Shown: positions 1-9,399 of the stretch, piece by piece
How positions within the stretch are numbered: position 1 is the first letter of the stretch
Layout: every line of letters starts with the position of its first letter
Assembly (NCBI RefSeq): GCF_014904795.1
Contig: NZ_JACZFS010000013.1
Span: 1 to 48,343 of the forward strand
Length of the DNA: 48,343 nucleotides
Direction: 5' to 3'
Source: Nisaea nitritireducens
Lineage (GTDB): Bacteria; Pseudomonadota; Alphaproteobacteria; Thalassobaculales; Thalassobaculaceae
The notes under the pieces: generated by a model
The model's input: the letters and a program-made list of their open reading frames with translations, nothing else
Databases searched by the model: none
Told to the model about the DNA's origin: nothing
Translations under genes and position numbers: made by a program

Positions 1-476
1 CCGCCATAACCGCTGCCCTGGCCACCACCACTAGAGCCACCACCGTAACCGCCGCCCTGATTGTAGCCATCGTCACCGCCATAGCCGCCACCCTGGCCGC
101 CACCGCCCTGCCCGCCGCCTTCGTTGCGGCCGTCGAGCATCTGCAACTCGCCACGGAAACGCTGCAGCACGACTTCGGTGCTGTATTTCTCCTGACCCGA
201 CTGGTCGGTCCATTTGCGTGTCTGCAACTGGCCCTCGACATAGACCTTCGAGCCCTTGCGAAGATACTGTTCGGCGACCTTCGCCAGGTTCTCGTTGAAG
301 ATCACCACCCGGTGCCACTCGGTTTTCTCCTTGCGCTCACCGCTATTGCGGTCGCGCCAGGATTCCGAGGTTGCGATGGAGAGGTTCACCACCTTGTTGC
401 CGTCCTGCATGCTCCGGATGTCCGGATCGCGTCCGAGATTGCCGACAAGAATGACCTTATTGACGCTGCCTGCCAT
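1..476 (-). CDS. ssb: Single-stranded DNA-binding protein (C-terminus beyond window)
   Basis: SSB coats single-stranded DNA in replication, repair and recombination. The minus-strand frame opens at the ATG at 476-474 with [18 protein letters not shown], the usual start of bacterial SSB. The OB fold follows over about residues 5-110 ([23 protein letters not shown]). After residue 125 the chain becomes a Gly/Tyr/Gln-rich disordered linker with GGGYGG repeats. The acidic tip that recruits partner proteins would lie past position 1, so this entry is partial (158 codons seen). It is divergent from uvrA, an arrangement also known in E. coli and many other proteobacteria. Identification is firm; only the missing 3' end is unknown. 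Confidence 0.96.
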   Translation of the reverse strand, partial: MAGSVNKVILVGNLGRDPDIRSMQDGNKVVNLSIATSESWRDRNSGERKEKTEWHRVVIFNENLAKVAEQYLRKGSKVYVEGQLQTRKWTDQSGQEKYSTEVVLQRFRGELQMLDGRNEGGGQGGGGQGGGYGGDDGYNQGGGYGGGSSGGGQGSGYG

Positions 477-511
477 GGTTCTATTTCCACTCTGCGAATT
501 TGTTTGCCGGA

Positions 512-531
512 CTGTCCCATATCCGGGACAG
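512..531. promoter_or_regulatory. Inverted repeat in the ssb leader
   Basis: CTGTCCC (512-518) and GGGACAG (525-531) are perfect 7-base arms around a 6-base spacer, 36 bases upstream of the ssb start. Read on the minus strand the core is GTCCCGGA-TAT-GGGAC. It resembles the dyad upstream of tatA at 20559-20573. It could be an operator or a leader hairpin; the function is inferred. Confidence 0.4.
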
Positions 532-596
532 CTAATCCAGTCGGGATCGATTGCTGCCGGCTTCTCTCCGGAATTGCTGCACCTGCAAAATGCGGG

Positions 597-641
597 TGGT
601 CAAGTCCGGTCGCGCGCCTTATAAATGTTTCTGTTTCGTTC
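597..641 (+). promoter_or_regulatory. Predicted uvrA promoter with LexA (SOS) box
   Basis: A possible -35 TGGTCA (597-602) and -10 TATAAA (620-625) are 17 bases apart. Directly downstream, GTTT-N7-GTTC (627-641) matches the alphaproteobacterial LexA box GTTC-N7-GTTC at 7 of 8 fixed bases and ends 18 bases before the uvrA ATG. LexA bound there would cover the transcription start, which fits SOS control of uvrA. The -35 is weak; the box is the better-supported part. Confidence 0.5.
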
Positions 642-659
642 TTAGTCCGGATTCCGCCA

Positions 660-3524
660 ATGTCAGCCTCTTCCGAACCGAAAGATATCCGTGTCCAGGG
701 CGCGCGCGAGCACAACCTGAAGAGCGTGGACGTCTCCATCCCGCGGAACAGCCTGACGGTACTGACCGGGCTCAGCGGCTCCGGCAAATCGTCCCTAGCC
801 TTCGATACGATCTACGCGGAGGGGCAACGCCGTTATGTGGAGAGCCTGTCGGCCTATGCGCGGCAGTTCCTGGAACTGATGCAGAAACCGGACGTGGATC
901 TCATCGAGGGCCTGTCACCGGCAATCTCCATCGAGCAGAAGACAACGTCCCGGAACCCGCGCTCCACGGTCGGCACGGTGACGGAGATATACGATTACCT
1001 GCGGCTGCTCTACGCGCGGATCGGTATCCCCTACTCGCCCGCGACCGGTCTGCCGATCGAGAGCCAGACTGTCAGCCAGATGGTCGACCTGATCCTGGAG
1101 ATGGAGGAAGGCACCCGGCTCTATCTGCTGGCGCCGATCGTGCGCGGCCGAAAGGGCGAGTATCGCAAGGAGATGGCGGAGCTGCGCAAGCAGGGCTTCC
1201 AGCGCCTCAAGGTCGATGGCGAACTCTATGAAATCGATGATGTTCCCGCGCTGAACAAGAAGCTGAAGCACGATATTGAAGTGGTGGTGGACCGGCTTGT
1301 CGTCCGGGAGGGAATCGCCACCCGGCTCGCCGATTCCGTCGAGACCGCGCTGGAACTGTCGGATGGCCTGCTGATCGCAGAGGATGCGACCAGTGGTGAG
1401 CGCAAGACCTTCTCGGCAAAGTTCGCCTGCCCGGTTTCCGGCTTCACCATCGATGAGATCGAGCCGCGGCTGTTTTCCTTCAACAATCCGTTCGGCGCCT
1501 GCCCGACTTGCGACGGCCTCGGCAACAGCATGTACTTCGATCCGGACATGATTGTGCCGGATGGCAGCAAGAGTCTGCGCAAGGGCGCCATCGCTCCCTG
1601 GGCCGGCTCTTCCTCAAAATATTACATGCAGTCACTGGAAAGCCTGGCGAAACACCTGAACGTCTCTCTCGACACCGCGTTCGAGGATCTGCCGGAGGTG
1701 GCGCAGCGTGCCCTGCTCTACGGTACCGGCAGCGAGCGTGTGGTGATGACCTTCGACGACGGCTTGCGGAGCTACCAGACCAACAAACCGTTCGAAGGGC
1801 TGGTGCCGAATATGGAGCGGCGCTTCCGGGAGACCGATTCCGCCTGGAGCCGCGAGGAGCTTTCCAAATACCAGTCGGTGGCGCCGTGTGAGGTCTGCCA
1901 TGGCCAGCGCCTGAAGCCGGAAGCGCTGGCGGTGAAGATCGAAGGCCGCAATATCAGCGAACTGACGGAACTGTCGATCTCCGAAGCGGTGAAATGGTTC
2001 ACCGGGCTGAGCGAAAGCCTGACAGGCAAGCAGGCGGAAATTGCCGAGCGCATTCTGAAAGAAATCAACGAACGTCTTGGTTTTCTTAACAATGTCGGGC
2101 TCGACTATCTCACCATGTCGCGGGCGTCCGGCACCTTGTCCGGCGGCGAAAGCCAGCGTATCCGGCTCGCCTCCCAGATCGGCTCCGGCCTGACCGGTGT
2201 GCTTTATGTGCTGGATGAGCCCTCCATCGGCCTGCACCAGAGGGATAATGACCGGCTGCTGACCACTCTCGTCCGGCTGCGCAACCTCGGGAACACAGTC
2301 CTTGTGGTCGAGCATGACGAGGATGCGATCCGGGCCGCCGACTATGTGGTCGATATGGGCCCCGGCGCCGGGGTGCATGGCGGCACAGTGGTCGCCGCCG
2401 GCACGCCGGAAGAAGTCATGCGGGCACCGCAGAGTCTGACAGGACAGTATCTCACCGGACTCCGCCAGGTGCCGATCCCGGCGGAGCGGCGCAAGGCAGT
2501 CAAAAAGCGCCATATCCGGCTGACCGGTGCAACGGCAAACAATCTGGACGATGTCACCGTCTCAATCCCGCTCGGCACCATGACCTGCATCACCGGGGTT
2601 TCTGGCGGAGGCAAGTCTTCGCTGATTATCGAGACGCTATGGAAAGCCATAGCCAAAAAACTGCATGGCGCCCGCGAACACCCGGGACCCTATGATTCAA
2701 TTACCGGGCTCGAGTTCATCGACAAGGTGGTGGATATCGACCAGTCGCCCATCGGCCGCACGCCGCGTTCGAACCCGGCGACCTATACCGGTGCCTTCAC
2801 GCCGATCCGGGACTGGTTTGCCGGCCTGCCGGAAGCCAAGACCCGTGGCTACAAAGCCGGCCGTTTTTCCTTCAACGTGAAGGGTGGTCGCTGCGAGGCC
2901 TGCCAGGGCGACGGCGTCATAAAGATCGAGATGCATTTCCTGCCCGATGTCTATGTTCAGTGCGATGTCTGCAAGGGCAAGCGCTACAACCGGGAAACGC
3001 TGGAGATCACCTACAAGGAAAAATCCATCGCCGACGTGCTCGCGCTCACGGTCGAGGAAGGCGTGGAATTCTTCATGGCGGTGCCGTCCATTCGCGACAA
3101 GCTGGTGACGCTGGAACAGGTCGGGCTCGGATATGTCCAGATCGGTCAGGCGGCGACGACCCTTTCGGGCGGCGAGGCCCAGCGGGTGAAACTGTCCAAG
3201 GAACTATCCCGGCGGGCGACAGGCAAGACGCTCTACATCCTCGACGAGCCGACGACCGGGCTGCATTTCGAGGATATCCGCAAGCTTATGGAAGTGCTCC
3301 ATACGCTCGTGGATCAAGGCAATACGGTGATTGTGATCGAGCATAATCTCGAGGTCATCAAGACCGCCGATTGGATCGTCGATCTCGGTCCTGAAGGCGG
3401 TTCCGGCGGCGGCAGGATCATCGCCGAAGGCACGCCCGAGGCTGTTGCCGAGACGGCTGGCAGCTATACAGGCAAGTATCTTGCGCCTTATCTGGCCGCT
3501 TCCGGAGCGAAGAAGTCGGCCTGA
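660..3524 (+). CDS. uvrA: Excinuclease ABC subunit A
   Basis: UvrA is the damage-recognition ATPase of nucleotide excision repair; it loads UvrB at DNA lesions. The frame is open from 312, but the ATG at 660 gives [20 protein letters not shown], the standard family start, and 954 residues, the usual length. Visible are Walker [10 protein letters not shown] (about 37-45), a second Walker [10 protein letters not shown] near 648, two LSGGE signatures near 493 and 835, and Cys pairs of the zinc modules ([32 protein letters not shown]). It is divergent from ssb and preceded by a LexA-like box. The downstream HxlR gene ends only 9 bases away on the other strand. Confidence 0.98.
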   Translation: MSASSEPKDIRVQGAREHNLKSVDVSIPRNSLTVLTGLSGSGKSSLAFDTIYAEGQRRYVESLSAYARQFLELMQKPDVDLIEGLSPAISIEQKTTSRNPRSTVGTVTEIYDYLRLLYARIGIPYSPATGLPIESQTVSQMVDLILEMEEGTRLYLLAPIVRGRKGEYRKEMAELRKQGFQRLKVDGELYEIDDVPALNKKLKHDIEVVVDRLVVREGIATRLADSVETALELSDGLLIAEDATSGERKTFSAKFACPVSGFTIDEIEPRLFSFNNPFGACPTCDGLGNSMYFDPDMIVPDGSKSLRKGAIAPWAGSSSKYYMQSLESLAKHLNVSLDTAFEDLPEVAQRALLYGTGSERVVMTFDDGLRSYQTNKPFEGLVPNMERRFRETDSAWSREELSKYQSVAPCEVCHGQRLKPEALAVKIEGRNISELTELSISEAVKWFTGLSESLTGKQAEIAERILKEINERLGFLNNVGLDYLTMSRASGTLSGGESQRIRLASQIGSGLTGVLYVLDEPSIGLHQRDNDRLLTTLVRLRNLGNTVLVVEHDEDAIRAADYVVDMGPGAGVHGGTVVAAGTPEEVMRAPQSLTGQYLTGLRQVPIPAERRKAVKKRHIRLTGATANNLDDVTVSIPLGTMTCITGVSGGGKSSLIIETLWKAIAKKLHGAREHPGPYDSITGLEFIDKVVDIDQSPIGRTPRSNPATYTGAFTPIRDWFAGLPEAKTRGYKAGRFSFNVKGGRCEACQGDGVIKIEMHFLPDVYVQCDVCKGKRYNRETLEITYKEKSIADVLALTVEEGVEFFMAVPSIRDKLVTLEQVGLGYVQIGQAATTLSGGEAQRVKLSKELSRRATGKTLYILDEPTTGLHFEDIRKLMEVLHTLVDQGNTVIVIEHNLEVIKTADWIVDLGPEGGSGGGRIIAEGTPEAVAETAGSYTGKYLAPYLAASGAKKSA

Positions 3525-3533
3525 ACCAGCGAC

Positions 3534-3875
3534 CTATAGGGAGCGTGTCCAGTCCGCGGCCCAGTCGCCAAGCGGCTCCAGATGCTGGAATAGTGCGGTG
3601 CCAGCACCTGTCAGGACATATCCACTCTCTGCTTTCTCAACGAGCCCGGCAGTTCGCAATTCTTTCAGGCGCGTATTGAGCACGGTCGGCGAGACCGTGT
3701 CACAGCGGCTCTGCAATTCTCGGAACGTCAATGCCTCCGCGCTTAGGTTCCATAGAATACCCAATGCCCAGCGGCGTCCAAGCAAGTCGAACAGGACCAT
3801 GATCGGCTGACCTGTGCGCGATCCGCGTACAGGTTCTCCGGGGCGTGGGATTTTTGTCAGATTTTCTCTTGTCAT
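3534..3875 (-). CDS. HxlR-family winged-helix transcriptional regulator
   Basis: A 113-residue one-domain DNA-binding protein. The segment from about residue 24 (IMVLFDLLGRRWALGILWNL, FRELQSRC, VSPTVLNTRLKELRTAGLVE) is the HxlR/DUF24 winged helix: the WALGIL helix, the recognition helix around SPTVLNTRLKEL, then the wing. Members usually act as dimers that sense small molecules or redox state and control an adjacent gene. One Cys lies in the helix-turn-helix region. It is divergent from two EamA transporters and a duplicated operator-like site touches its own start, so it probably represses both itself and the transporters. No clear ribosome binding site is visible. Its effector is unknown. 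Confidence 0.88.
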   Translation of the reverse strand: MTRENLTKIPRPGEPVRGSRTGQPIMVLFDLLGRRWALGILWNLSAEALTFRELQSRCDTVSPTVLNTRLKELRTAGLVEKAESGYVLTGAGTALFQHLEPLGDWAADWTRSL

Positions 3876-3878
3876 GTC

Positions 3879-3918
3879 GCTATTAAAAACGTAGCAATAT
3901 CGCTATCTTTTTTGTAGC
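3879..3918. promoter_or_regulatory. Tandem operator-like dyads between hxlR and the EamA transporter
   Basis: Two copies of GCTAT-N7-GTAGC occur at 3879-3895 and 3902-3918, 23 bases apart from start to start. The centre between them is itself a near-palindrome, TAGCAATATCGCTA (3892-3905, one mismatched pair). Such dyads suit a dimeric winged-helix regulator. The array begins 4 bases before the HxlR start codon and ends 43 bases before the transporter start. Binding by the neighbouring HxlR protein is inferred. Confidence 0.6.
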
Positions 3919-3960
3919 GCATTTTACTGCGCCCCGCCACCCCTGATACCGGAGGCCGCG

Positions 3961-4866
3961 ATGCATTTGATTTTTCTTTGGATAATCCTGGCCCTGTTCT
4001 GGAGTGGTTCCTATACGGCAGTGAAAATAGGCCTGGATGGTTTCGGGCCATTCACCATGGTCGCCGCACGCCTGCTGATCGGTGCGGGATTGCTCTATCT
4101 CATCCTGCGCTTGAGATCGGGACACTTGCCACTCAACGGGCGTGCACTGCTCGCCTATACCGTTCCGGCGGTCTTCGGAAATCTGGTCCCGTTTCTTCTC
4201 ATCGGATTCGGAGAGATCCACGTAGATAGCGGGCTGGCAGCCTTGCTGATGGGAATTGCACCAGTAGCAACGGTTTTCCTCGCCCCGCTCTTGATCCCAG
4301 ACGAGCATCTAACACCGCGCTCCCTTTTCGGGGTTGGTTTTGGCATCGGGGGCCTGCTGGTGCTGGTCGGAGCGACTGCGCTTTCCGGCCTCGGGCAACA
4401 TGTCACGGGGCAATTGGCAATCCTCGGCGCGGCACTATGTTACGCGGGGACCACACTCTATGTCCGCCGCTGGATCGCCCTGCCTCCCTTGCAAATGGCG
4501 ACCGGCTCCCTTGTCGTCGGCGCAATTCCGGCAACGGTCGGGGCATTTATGCTCGAACAACCCTTCAGCGCCGTGAGCGCATACATGGCTCCCATCCTGG
4601 CCATCCTCTATCTCGGCGTCTGTTCGACAGCCATTGCGACCCTAATCTATTTTTATCTGGTGCCGCATCTCGGGGCCGGACGGATGCAGCAGATCAATTT
4701 CATGGTCCCTGCCGTGGGAACCTTGTTCGGGGTTGCCTTGCTGGGTGAGCCGCTGGAGGCGAAGAGCCTTGTCGCTCTCTCCCTAATCACCGTTGCGGTC
4801 TATCTGGTGACATCGGCCCGCCGTCACATTCCAACCGTCACCCCAAACATCCAGGAGACTTCATAA
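3961..4866 (+). CDS. EamA/DMT-family transporter, first of a tandem pair
   Basis: An inner-membrane transporter of the drug/metabolite superfamily, 301 residues. The N-terminus MHLIFLWIILALFWSGSYTA carries the EamA signature WSGSY/VKIG. Hydrophobic segments repeat to give about ten helices in two EamA halves (roughly 1-125 and 150-285). GGAGG lies 8 bases before the ATG. Its stop codon directly abuts the start of a second EamA gene, so the two are surely co-transcribed. It is divergent from an HxlR repressor. Family members export amino acids, nucleobases or drugs, or import metabolites; the substrate cannot be read from sequence. Confidence 0.88.
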   Translation: MHLIFLWIILALFWSGSYTAVKIGLDGFGPFTMVAARLLIGAGLLYLILRLRSGHLPLNGRALLAYTVPAVFGNLVPFLLIGFGEIHVDSGLAALLMGIAPVATVFLAPLLIPDEHLTPRSLFGVGFGIGGLLVLVGATALSGLGQHVTGQLAILGAALCYAGTTLYVRRWIALPPLQMATGSLVVGAIPATVGAFMLEQPFSAVSAYMAPILAILYLGVCSTAIATLIYFYLVPHLGAGRMQQINFMVPAVGTLFGVALLGEPLEAKSLVALSLITVAVYLVTSARRHIPTVTPNIQETS

Positions 4867-5748
4867 ATGCTGCTCGGCGCGCTTGCGGCAACCAGTGCTT
4901 CTTTTGGCTGGGCAACGGGAATGATGCTCGCTCACGCACCGGCCCGGCGATTGGGTGCATTCGAATTCACCCGCATACAATTGCTGTCCTCCGGTTTCAC
5001 GATGGGGCTCATCGCAGCCCTTCTCGGATATTGGCCAAGCGTCACTTGGGCAGAGTGGCCTGCCTTCCTCGTGAGTATTCTGTTTGGAGTGGTTCTGGGG
5101 AATCTGGCGATGATTGAATGCCTGCGCCGTTGCGGCCCGCAGGAGACCGAACTGGTCATCTCCCTGAAAGCGCCGCTTGTCGCGCTTATGGCATTTATCT
5201 GGCTCGGCGAAACACTCGCGCTACCCGACATGGCAGGCGGTGTCGTCGTGCTTTTGGGGATCGGCCTGGCTGTAACATCTGGACACAACCAAACGGGAAA
5301 GAAGCCCGGGCGGTATATCGGTGCTGCTCTGTTCTTCGGAGGAATAGCCGCAACCTTGCAAGGATTGGGATTTCTGGCATTGAAGCCAGCCATGCTGGCC
5401 GGCAGTGAGCCTGTCGCACTCGCTGCGATGAGGTTGCTCGGCGCTGCACTCCTTGTATCGCTCGCAGGCCTCTGGTCGGATGCTGTCGCCACGAAAGGCA
5501 CAATACTGACCCCTGCTCTGCTTATTCGCACCATTATCCCCGGACTGCTCGGCTACGGGCTATCCACTCCGTTGCTGCTATATGCCTTCGCTCAAACAGA
5601 CGCCGGGATGGCCGCAGTTCTCGGATCGCTTGCGCCAGTTCTCATAATACCGATTGCCTGGATAACCGAGGGCCGCCGGCCATCGCCTCGGGCTTTTCTT
5701 GGCGCGCTGCTTTCTGTATTGGGCTGCGCAATAATAGTTCTCTGGTAA
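4867..5748 (+). CDS. EamA/DMT-family transporter, second of the pair
   Basis: A 293-residue integral membrane protein with about ten hydrophobic helices and two EamA-type halves. It starts with the base after the stop of the preceding transporter. The ribosome binding site (AGGAGA) lies inside the end of that gene, which indicates translational coupling. The halves are recognisable from LKAPLVALMAFIWLGE and LGSLAPVLIIPIAWITEG, which resemble the conserved end of each EamA repeat. It is more diverged than its neighbour, so the pair is not a recent duplication and may form a heterodimer or handle related substrates. No substrate can be assigned. It ends 12 bases from a convergent gene. Confidence 0.83.
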   Translation: MLLGALAATSASFGWATGMMLAHAPARRLGAFEFTRIQLLSSGFTMGLIAALLGYWPSVTWAEWPAFLVSILFGVVLGNLAMIECLRRCGPQETELVISLKAPLVALMAFIWLGETLALPDMAGGVVVLLGIGLAVTSGHNQTGKKPGRYIGAALFFGGIAATLQGLGFLALKPAMLAGSEPVALAAMRLLGAALLVSLAGLWSDAVATKGTILTPALLIRTIIPGLLGYGLSTPLLLYAFAQTDAGMAAVLGSLAPVLIIPIAWITEGRRPSPRAFLGALLSVLGCAIIVLW

Positions 5749-5760
5749 CGGTCGCGTGGC

Positions 5761-6981
5761 TCAGGCGATCTTGAAGACCGGTCCGAAAGCACTGAGCGCC
5801 GGAGCCACTCCGGGCCCGTCTACATAATCATAATGAACTTTGCGTGCCGTGGTTGCCGTATCGAGGTCAGGGGCTTCAAATATGAACGTCCGTTTCTGGC
5901 CGCCATTATTTTTCACGACGAAATTGCTCAGCTCCTCAACCAGGGACGGTGTGATCCCTTCGGTATCTCCAGTGCTGCAACCGGTCCCGATCAGGCCTGC
6001 CCCCTGCAATTGCTCCGCACGGGCGAATGTCCGGGAGAAGGCTCCAACAAACCCGGCGCAAAATGGTGAGATGTAGGCGAAAGTATTGTGCAGCACCGTC
6101 TGAGGGACGTCATCGTCCAGCCCCTTGATCAAAAGCATGAGTCGGCGCTCAGCCCACTCAGGGAGCAGCTTGAGTTCGGAAAGGACTGCTTCCCGGAATT
6201 GCTTGCTGGTCAATGAGCTCATGTGCAGAGGCAACAACAGCAATGGTTTTGCTCTGGGCATGTCCTTCATCATGGCCTGAGCCAGTTGAAGCGCGGCTAC
6301 ATCCATGGCGCATTCAAGCGCACCTGTTTCACTTCCTGCCTCCGGCATCGTGCCGTCCGGTATCGACAGCTCAGCGCGATACATTGAAACCAGGCGCTTG
6401 CGAATATTGGTGACCGGCCAATAGACCAGTTTGATCGTTTCCCGGGCCTGCTCGAATGCCTCGGTCTCTTCCGCCTGCTTTTCTTGTCGCGCTTCTTCCA
6501 CTGTCTCGGTCAATGCTTTGACGTCCGCGAGCTTTTCCGGCTCGTCGCGAGGGATCTCGAAGACCATGGATTTGACTGTGACGCCGTGGAACCCGCTATC
6601 CGCACTGCTACCATGCAGGCGCCTGTTCACCTCCTTGGCGATTTGCTGTGCCTTCTTGTTGGCAGTTTCCTTGTCGCATTGGCCGAACAACACGATGAAC
6701 TGCTCCGCGTTGGCGAGCACATAGACATCATTCGGCGTTATGACCTGCTTGATGATGGTCTCTGTCAGCAGATGGACCTTGCCGCGAACCTTGCCCCAGT
6801 TAGGGCCGAATTTTTCCTTCAGGCTCTCGAGGCCGAGCATCTCGACATTGCCCGCCATCAGAGCATCTGCCGCCATCGCGTTCGTGCGGCAAAAATCGAT
6901 CATGGAGGATTTGAAACCGTCCTTGTCGGCCGGGTCCAATTTCTGGCGATCGAAACTCTCGAAATAGCCTGTGTTGCTCAT
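5761..6981 (-). CDS. Uncharacterised protein with degenerate GGDEF- and EAL-like halves
   Basis: A 406-residue soluble protein from the ATG at 6981 (an upstream in-frame start at 7035 would add 18 residues). Residues 44-125 follow the GGDEF layout: hydrophobic strand, helix, NDVYVLANAEQFIVLF where ANAEQF (90-95) takes the GGDEF place, then a helix. Charged helical residues (about 150-183) lead into an EAL-like half: KLVYWPVTNIRKRLVSMYRAEL mirrors the YQPI...G.EAL opening, a block at LPLHMSSLTSKQF matches the internal vNlS strand, and the end HYDYVDGPG resembles yvQGy. The GG(D/E)EF loop, the EAL glutamate and the metal ligands are missing, so c-di-GMP synthesis or hydrolysis is unlikely. The fold call is by eye; the role is unknown. 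Confidence 0.6.
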   Translation of the reverse strand: MSNTGYFESFDRQKLDPADKDGFKSSMIDFCRTNAMAADALMAGNVEMLGLESLKEKFGPNWGKVRGKVHLLTETIIKQVITPNDVYVLANAEQFIVLFGQCDKETANKKAQQIAKEVNRRLHGSSADSGFHGVTVKSMVFEIPRDEPEKLADVKALTETVEEARQEKQAEETEAFEQARETIKLVYWPVTNIRKRLVSMYRAELSIPDGTMPEAGSETGALECAMDVAALQLAQAMMKDMPRAKPLLLLPLHMSSLTSKQFREAVLSELKLLPEWAERRLMLLIKGLDDDVPQTVLHNTFAYISPFCAGFVGAFSRTFARAEQLQGAGLIGTGCSTGDTEGITPSLVEELSNFVVKNNGGQKRTFIFEAPDLDTATTARKVHYDYVDGPGVAPALSAFGPVFKIA

Positions 6982-7019
6982 CTGATCTTTGGCCGGTTTT
7001 CCGCAAGTCGCTAAGGCTT

Positions 7020-7044
7020 TGCATCGTATGGGCAATATGATGCA
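7020..7044. promoter_or_regulatory. Near-perfect dyad upstream of trmFO
   Basis: TGCATCGTAT (7020-7029) and ATATGATGCA (7035-7044) form 10-base arms with one G-T pair around the 5-base spacer GGGCA. It sits in the 182-base divergent gap between the GGDEF/EAL-like gene (39 bases from its start) and trmFO. It could be an operator for either gene or a leader hairpin. Confidence 0.4.
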
Positions 7045-7163
7045 GAAAAGTAATAAAAACAGGGTTAACGCAGGTGCATCTCTGCTGTGCCGCGTTGATG
7101 TTGGCGCTTTTAAGGTCTATCTGTCTGCCGATTGCCACCTGCAGCCAGAATATTGGAAGTTCC

Positions 7164-8549
7164 ATGGATAACATGCGCCCGGTTCACGTCATCGGCGGCG
7201 GTCTTGCCGGATCCGAATCGGCCTGGCAACTGGCCGAGGCCGGCGTTCCGGTTGTGCTGCATGAAATGCGCCCGGATCGCTCGACCGATGCGCACCAGAC
7301 CGACGGGCTCGCCGAGCTCGTCTGCTCCAATTCCTTTCGCTCGGACGATGCGGAAGGCAACGCCGTGGGCGTTCTGCATGAGGAGATGCGCCGGGTCGGC
7401 TCCGTGATCATGACCGCGGCTGACGCTCACAAAGTACCTGCAGGATCCGCTCTCGCGGTCGACCGGGACCATTTCTCGGCAGCCGTAGAAGAGGCCCTTA
7501 CCGGGCATCCGATGATTACGGTCGAGCGCGGCGAGATCGACGGTCTCCCGCCGGAGGACTGGGATTCCGTGATCGTCGCGACCGGGCCTCTCACCTCACC
7601 TGCGCTTTCGGATGCGGTGGCGAAACTGACCGGCCAGGAGTCTCTGGCCTTTTTCGATGCGATTGCCCCGATCGTGCACAAGGAAAGCATCGATTTCGAC
7701 AAAGCCTGGTTCCAGTCCCGCTACGACAAGGTCGGCCCCGGCGGAGACGGCAAGGATTACATCAACTGCCCGATGGACGAGGCGCAGTACGAAGCCTTCA
7801 TTCAAGCCTTGCTCGACGCGGAAAAAATGGAATTCCGCGAGTGGGAGAAAGACACGCCCTACTTCGAAGGCTGCATGCCCATCGAGGTGATGGCGGAGCG
7901 CGGATCCGAGACCCTGCGCTTTGGCCCGATGAAGCCGGTTGGCCTGACCGATCCGCGAACAGGGACAAGGGCGCATGCCGTGGTCCAGCTGCGTCAGGAC
8001 AATGCCTTGGGTACGCTCTACAACATGGTCGGTTTCCAGACCAAAATGCGCTATGGCCCGCAAACTGAGGTCTTCCGAAGCATTCCGGGGCTGGAAAAGG
8101 CCGAGTTTGCACGCCTTGGCGGCATTCACCGCAATACCTTCATCAATTCGCCGCTGTTGCTGGACGGCACCTTGCGCATGAAGGCCATGCCGCGCCTTCG
8201 TTTCGCCGGTCAAATCACCGGCGTGGAAGGTTATATCGAAAGCGCGGCTATCGGCATGCTGGCCGGCCGTTTCGCCGCCGCCGAGCGCCTGAACGGCGAG
8301 CTGTCTCTGCCGCCGCAGACCACGGCGCTGGGTGCCCTGCTCGCGCACATTACCGGCGATGCCGATGTTGAGACCTTCCAGCCGATGAACGTGAATTTCG
8401 GTCTGTTCCCGCCAATTGGGCCGGAAATTACCCCCAACGGGAAAAAGCGGAAGCTGAAAGGTCGTGACCGCAAAGCCGCGATGGCCGGGCGCGCCCTGCG
8501 CGATATCGACGAATGGCTAGCGGGAAACAAGGTTGCCGCGGCGGAATAA
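7164..8549 (+). CDS. trmFO: Folate/FAD-dependent tRNA (uracil-54) C5-methyltransferase
   Basis: TrmFO makes 5-methyluridine at position 54 of tRNA, using methylenetetrahydrofolate and FADH2. The protein opens with the FAD dinucleotide motif [18 protein letters not shown], followed by the family blocks [41 protein letters not shown] and [16 protein letters not shown]. The frame is open from 7074, but the ATG at 7164 places the Rossmann motif at the N-terminus as in the family and gives 461 residues, the usual length. Its TAA is one base away from the stop of the convergent NDUFAF6-like gene, leaving no room for a conventional terminator. Confidence 0.97.
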   Translation: MDNMRPVHVIGGGLAGSESAWQLAEAGVPVVLHEMRPDRSTDAHQTDGLAELVCSNSFRSDDAEGNAVGVLHEEMRRVGSVIMTAADAHKVPAGSALAVDRDHFSAAVEEALTGHPMITVERGEIDGLPPEDWDSVIVATGPLTSPALSDAVAKLTGQESLAFFDAIAPIVHKESIDFDKAWFQSRYDKVGPGGDGKDYINCPMDEAQYEAFIQALLDAEKMEFREWEKDTPYFEGCMPIEVMAERGSETLRFGPMKPVGLTDPRTGTRAHAVVQLRQDNALGTLYNMVGFQTKMRYGPQTEVFRSIPGLEKAEFARLGGIHRNTFINSPLLLDGTLRMKAMPRLRFAGQITGVEGYIESAAIGMLAGRFAAAERLNGELSLPPQTTALGALLAHITGDADVETFQPMNVNFGLFPPIGPEITPNGKKRKLKGRDRKAAMAGRALRDIDEWLAGNKVAAAE

Positions 8550-8550
8550 C

Positions 8551-9399
8551 TCAATAGCGCCGGATCAGCCGGGCCAGCCAGAAACGCCAGATATCCAGCG
8601 GGTTCTGGTCCGCGAATTCCGGTCTGAACGGATCGTAGTCCAGTTTGGCCAACAGCCGGGTTCGGGCGCGGGCCTGGCTGGCGGGAAGCAGCAAGGGCGC
8701 AAGGTGCGGGCGCTTACCTGTTTGCGATAATCCCTGCTCAATCAGGGTTTCCGCGCGCTCCGAAAGCGCCTTCATGGCCTTGCGCGCACCCTCGTCCGCC
8801 TTCAGCTCCGCAAAATTGCGGCTCTCGCCGCCATGCTCTTCAAGAACGGCACGCGGCAGAAACGGCCGCCGGACAGATTCATCAAAAGCCGCCGCGCGGA
8901 GTTTCCCGACCAAGGCATGACCGACCGCAATATCGGCAAGAGCATTTAGCTCCCGAGGCTCGACGGGGGCGAGTATGCCCGCCAGTAGAGCGACCAAGGG
9001 GGACGTTGTTGCCCGGAGATAGGCCTCCGTTTCCGCCAGATCCTCCATCGGGCGGTCTTCGAGATCCCGCTCCCGTGCATTGATCAGGCCGTCGAATGGC
9101 GCACGCGGCAACCCGTATGCCGCAATGCAGGCAGCCAGTGGCTCAATCACCTCGTGCTGGCGCGGTGTGCCGACATAGATCCCCTCGATACTGTCGCGCC
9201 ACCATTGCAGCCTGATCGCGCCGATCATGGTCTCGCTTACGCTCTCACGGGTCTTCGCTACCTCGTGATTGAAGGCGTAAAGAGTGAAGACAGCCTCACG
9301 ATGCCGCGCCGGTGCAAAGAGCGCGAACCGGAAACGGTCCGGATCGTGCCGCCGAACGAGAGCCGCCGGCGCGGAAAGTTGAGAAGATCGAGAGGTCAT
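8551..9399 (-). CDS. NDUFAF6-like protein (non-catalytic squalene/phytoene synthase fold)
   Basis: A 282-residue protein of the squalene/phytoene synthase fold that resembles mitochondrial NDUFAF6, a complex I assembly factor. Similar stretches include YAFNHEVAKTRESVSE, IGAIRLQWWRDSIEGIY, the FLPRAVLEEHG block and a C-terminus ending in LARLIRRY. The Asp-rich motifs of true synthases are absent: NHEVAKTRE stands where DDxxD should be and GKLRAAAFDE replaces the second motif. Prenyl-diphosphate condensation is therefore unlikely. Its ATG overlaps the stop of the upstream paralogue by 4 bases, and an NDUFAF3-like gene lies two genes upstream in the same transcription unit. A role in complex I biogenesis is inferred. 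Confidence 0.8.
   Translation of the reverse strand: MTSRSSQLSAPAALVRRHDPDRFRFALFAPARHREAVFTLYAFNHEVAKTRESVSETMIGAIRLQWWRDSIEGIYVGTPRQHEVIEPLAACIAAYGLPRAPFDGLINARERDLEDRPMEDLAETEAYLRATTSPLVALLAGILAPVEPRELNALADIAVGHALVGKLRAAAFDESVRRPFLPRAVLEEHGGESRNFAELKADEGARKAMKALSERAETLIEQGLSQTGKRPHLAPLLLPASQARARTRLLAKLDYDPFRPEFADQNPLDIWRFWLARLIRRY

Noticed and set aside
312..659. Upstream extension of uvrA from 312
   Set aside because: The extra 116 codons cover the ssb gene antisense and the promoter/LexA-box region and have no homologous look; the ATG at 660 matches UvrA starts.
3534..5748. Recently acquired resistance island
   Set aside because: The HxlR/EamA block has no flanking repeats, integrase or clear base-composition break; it looks like ordinary accessory content.
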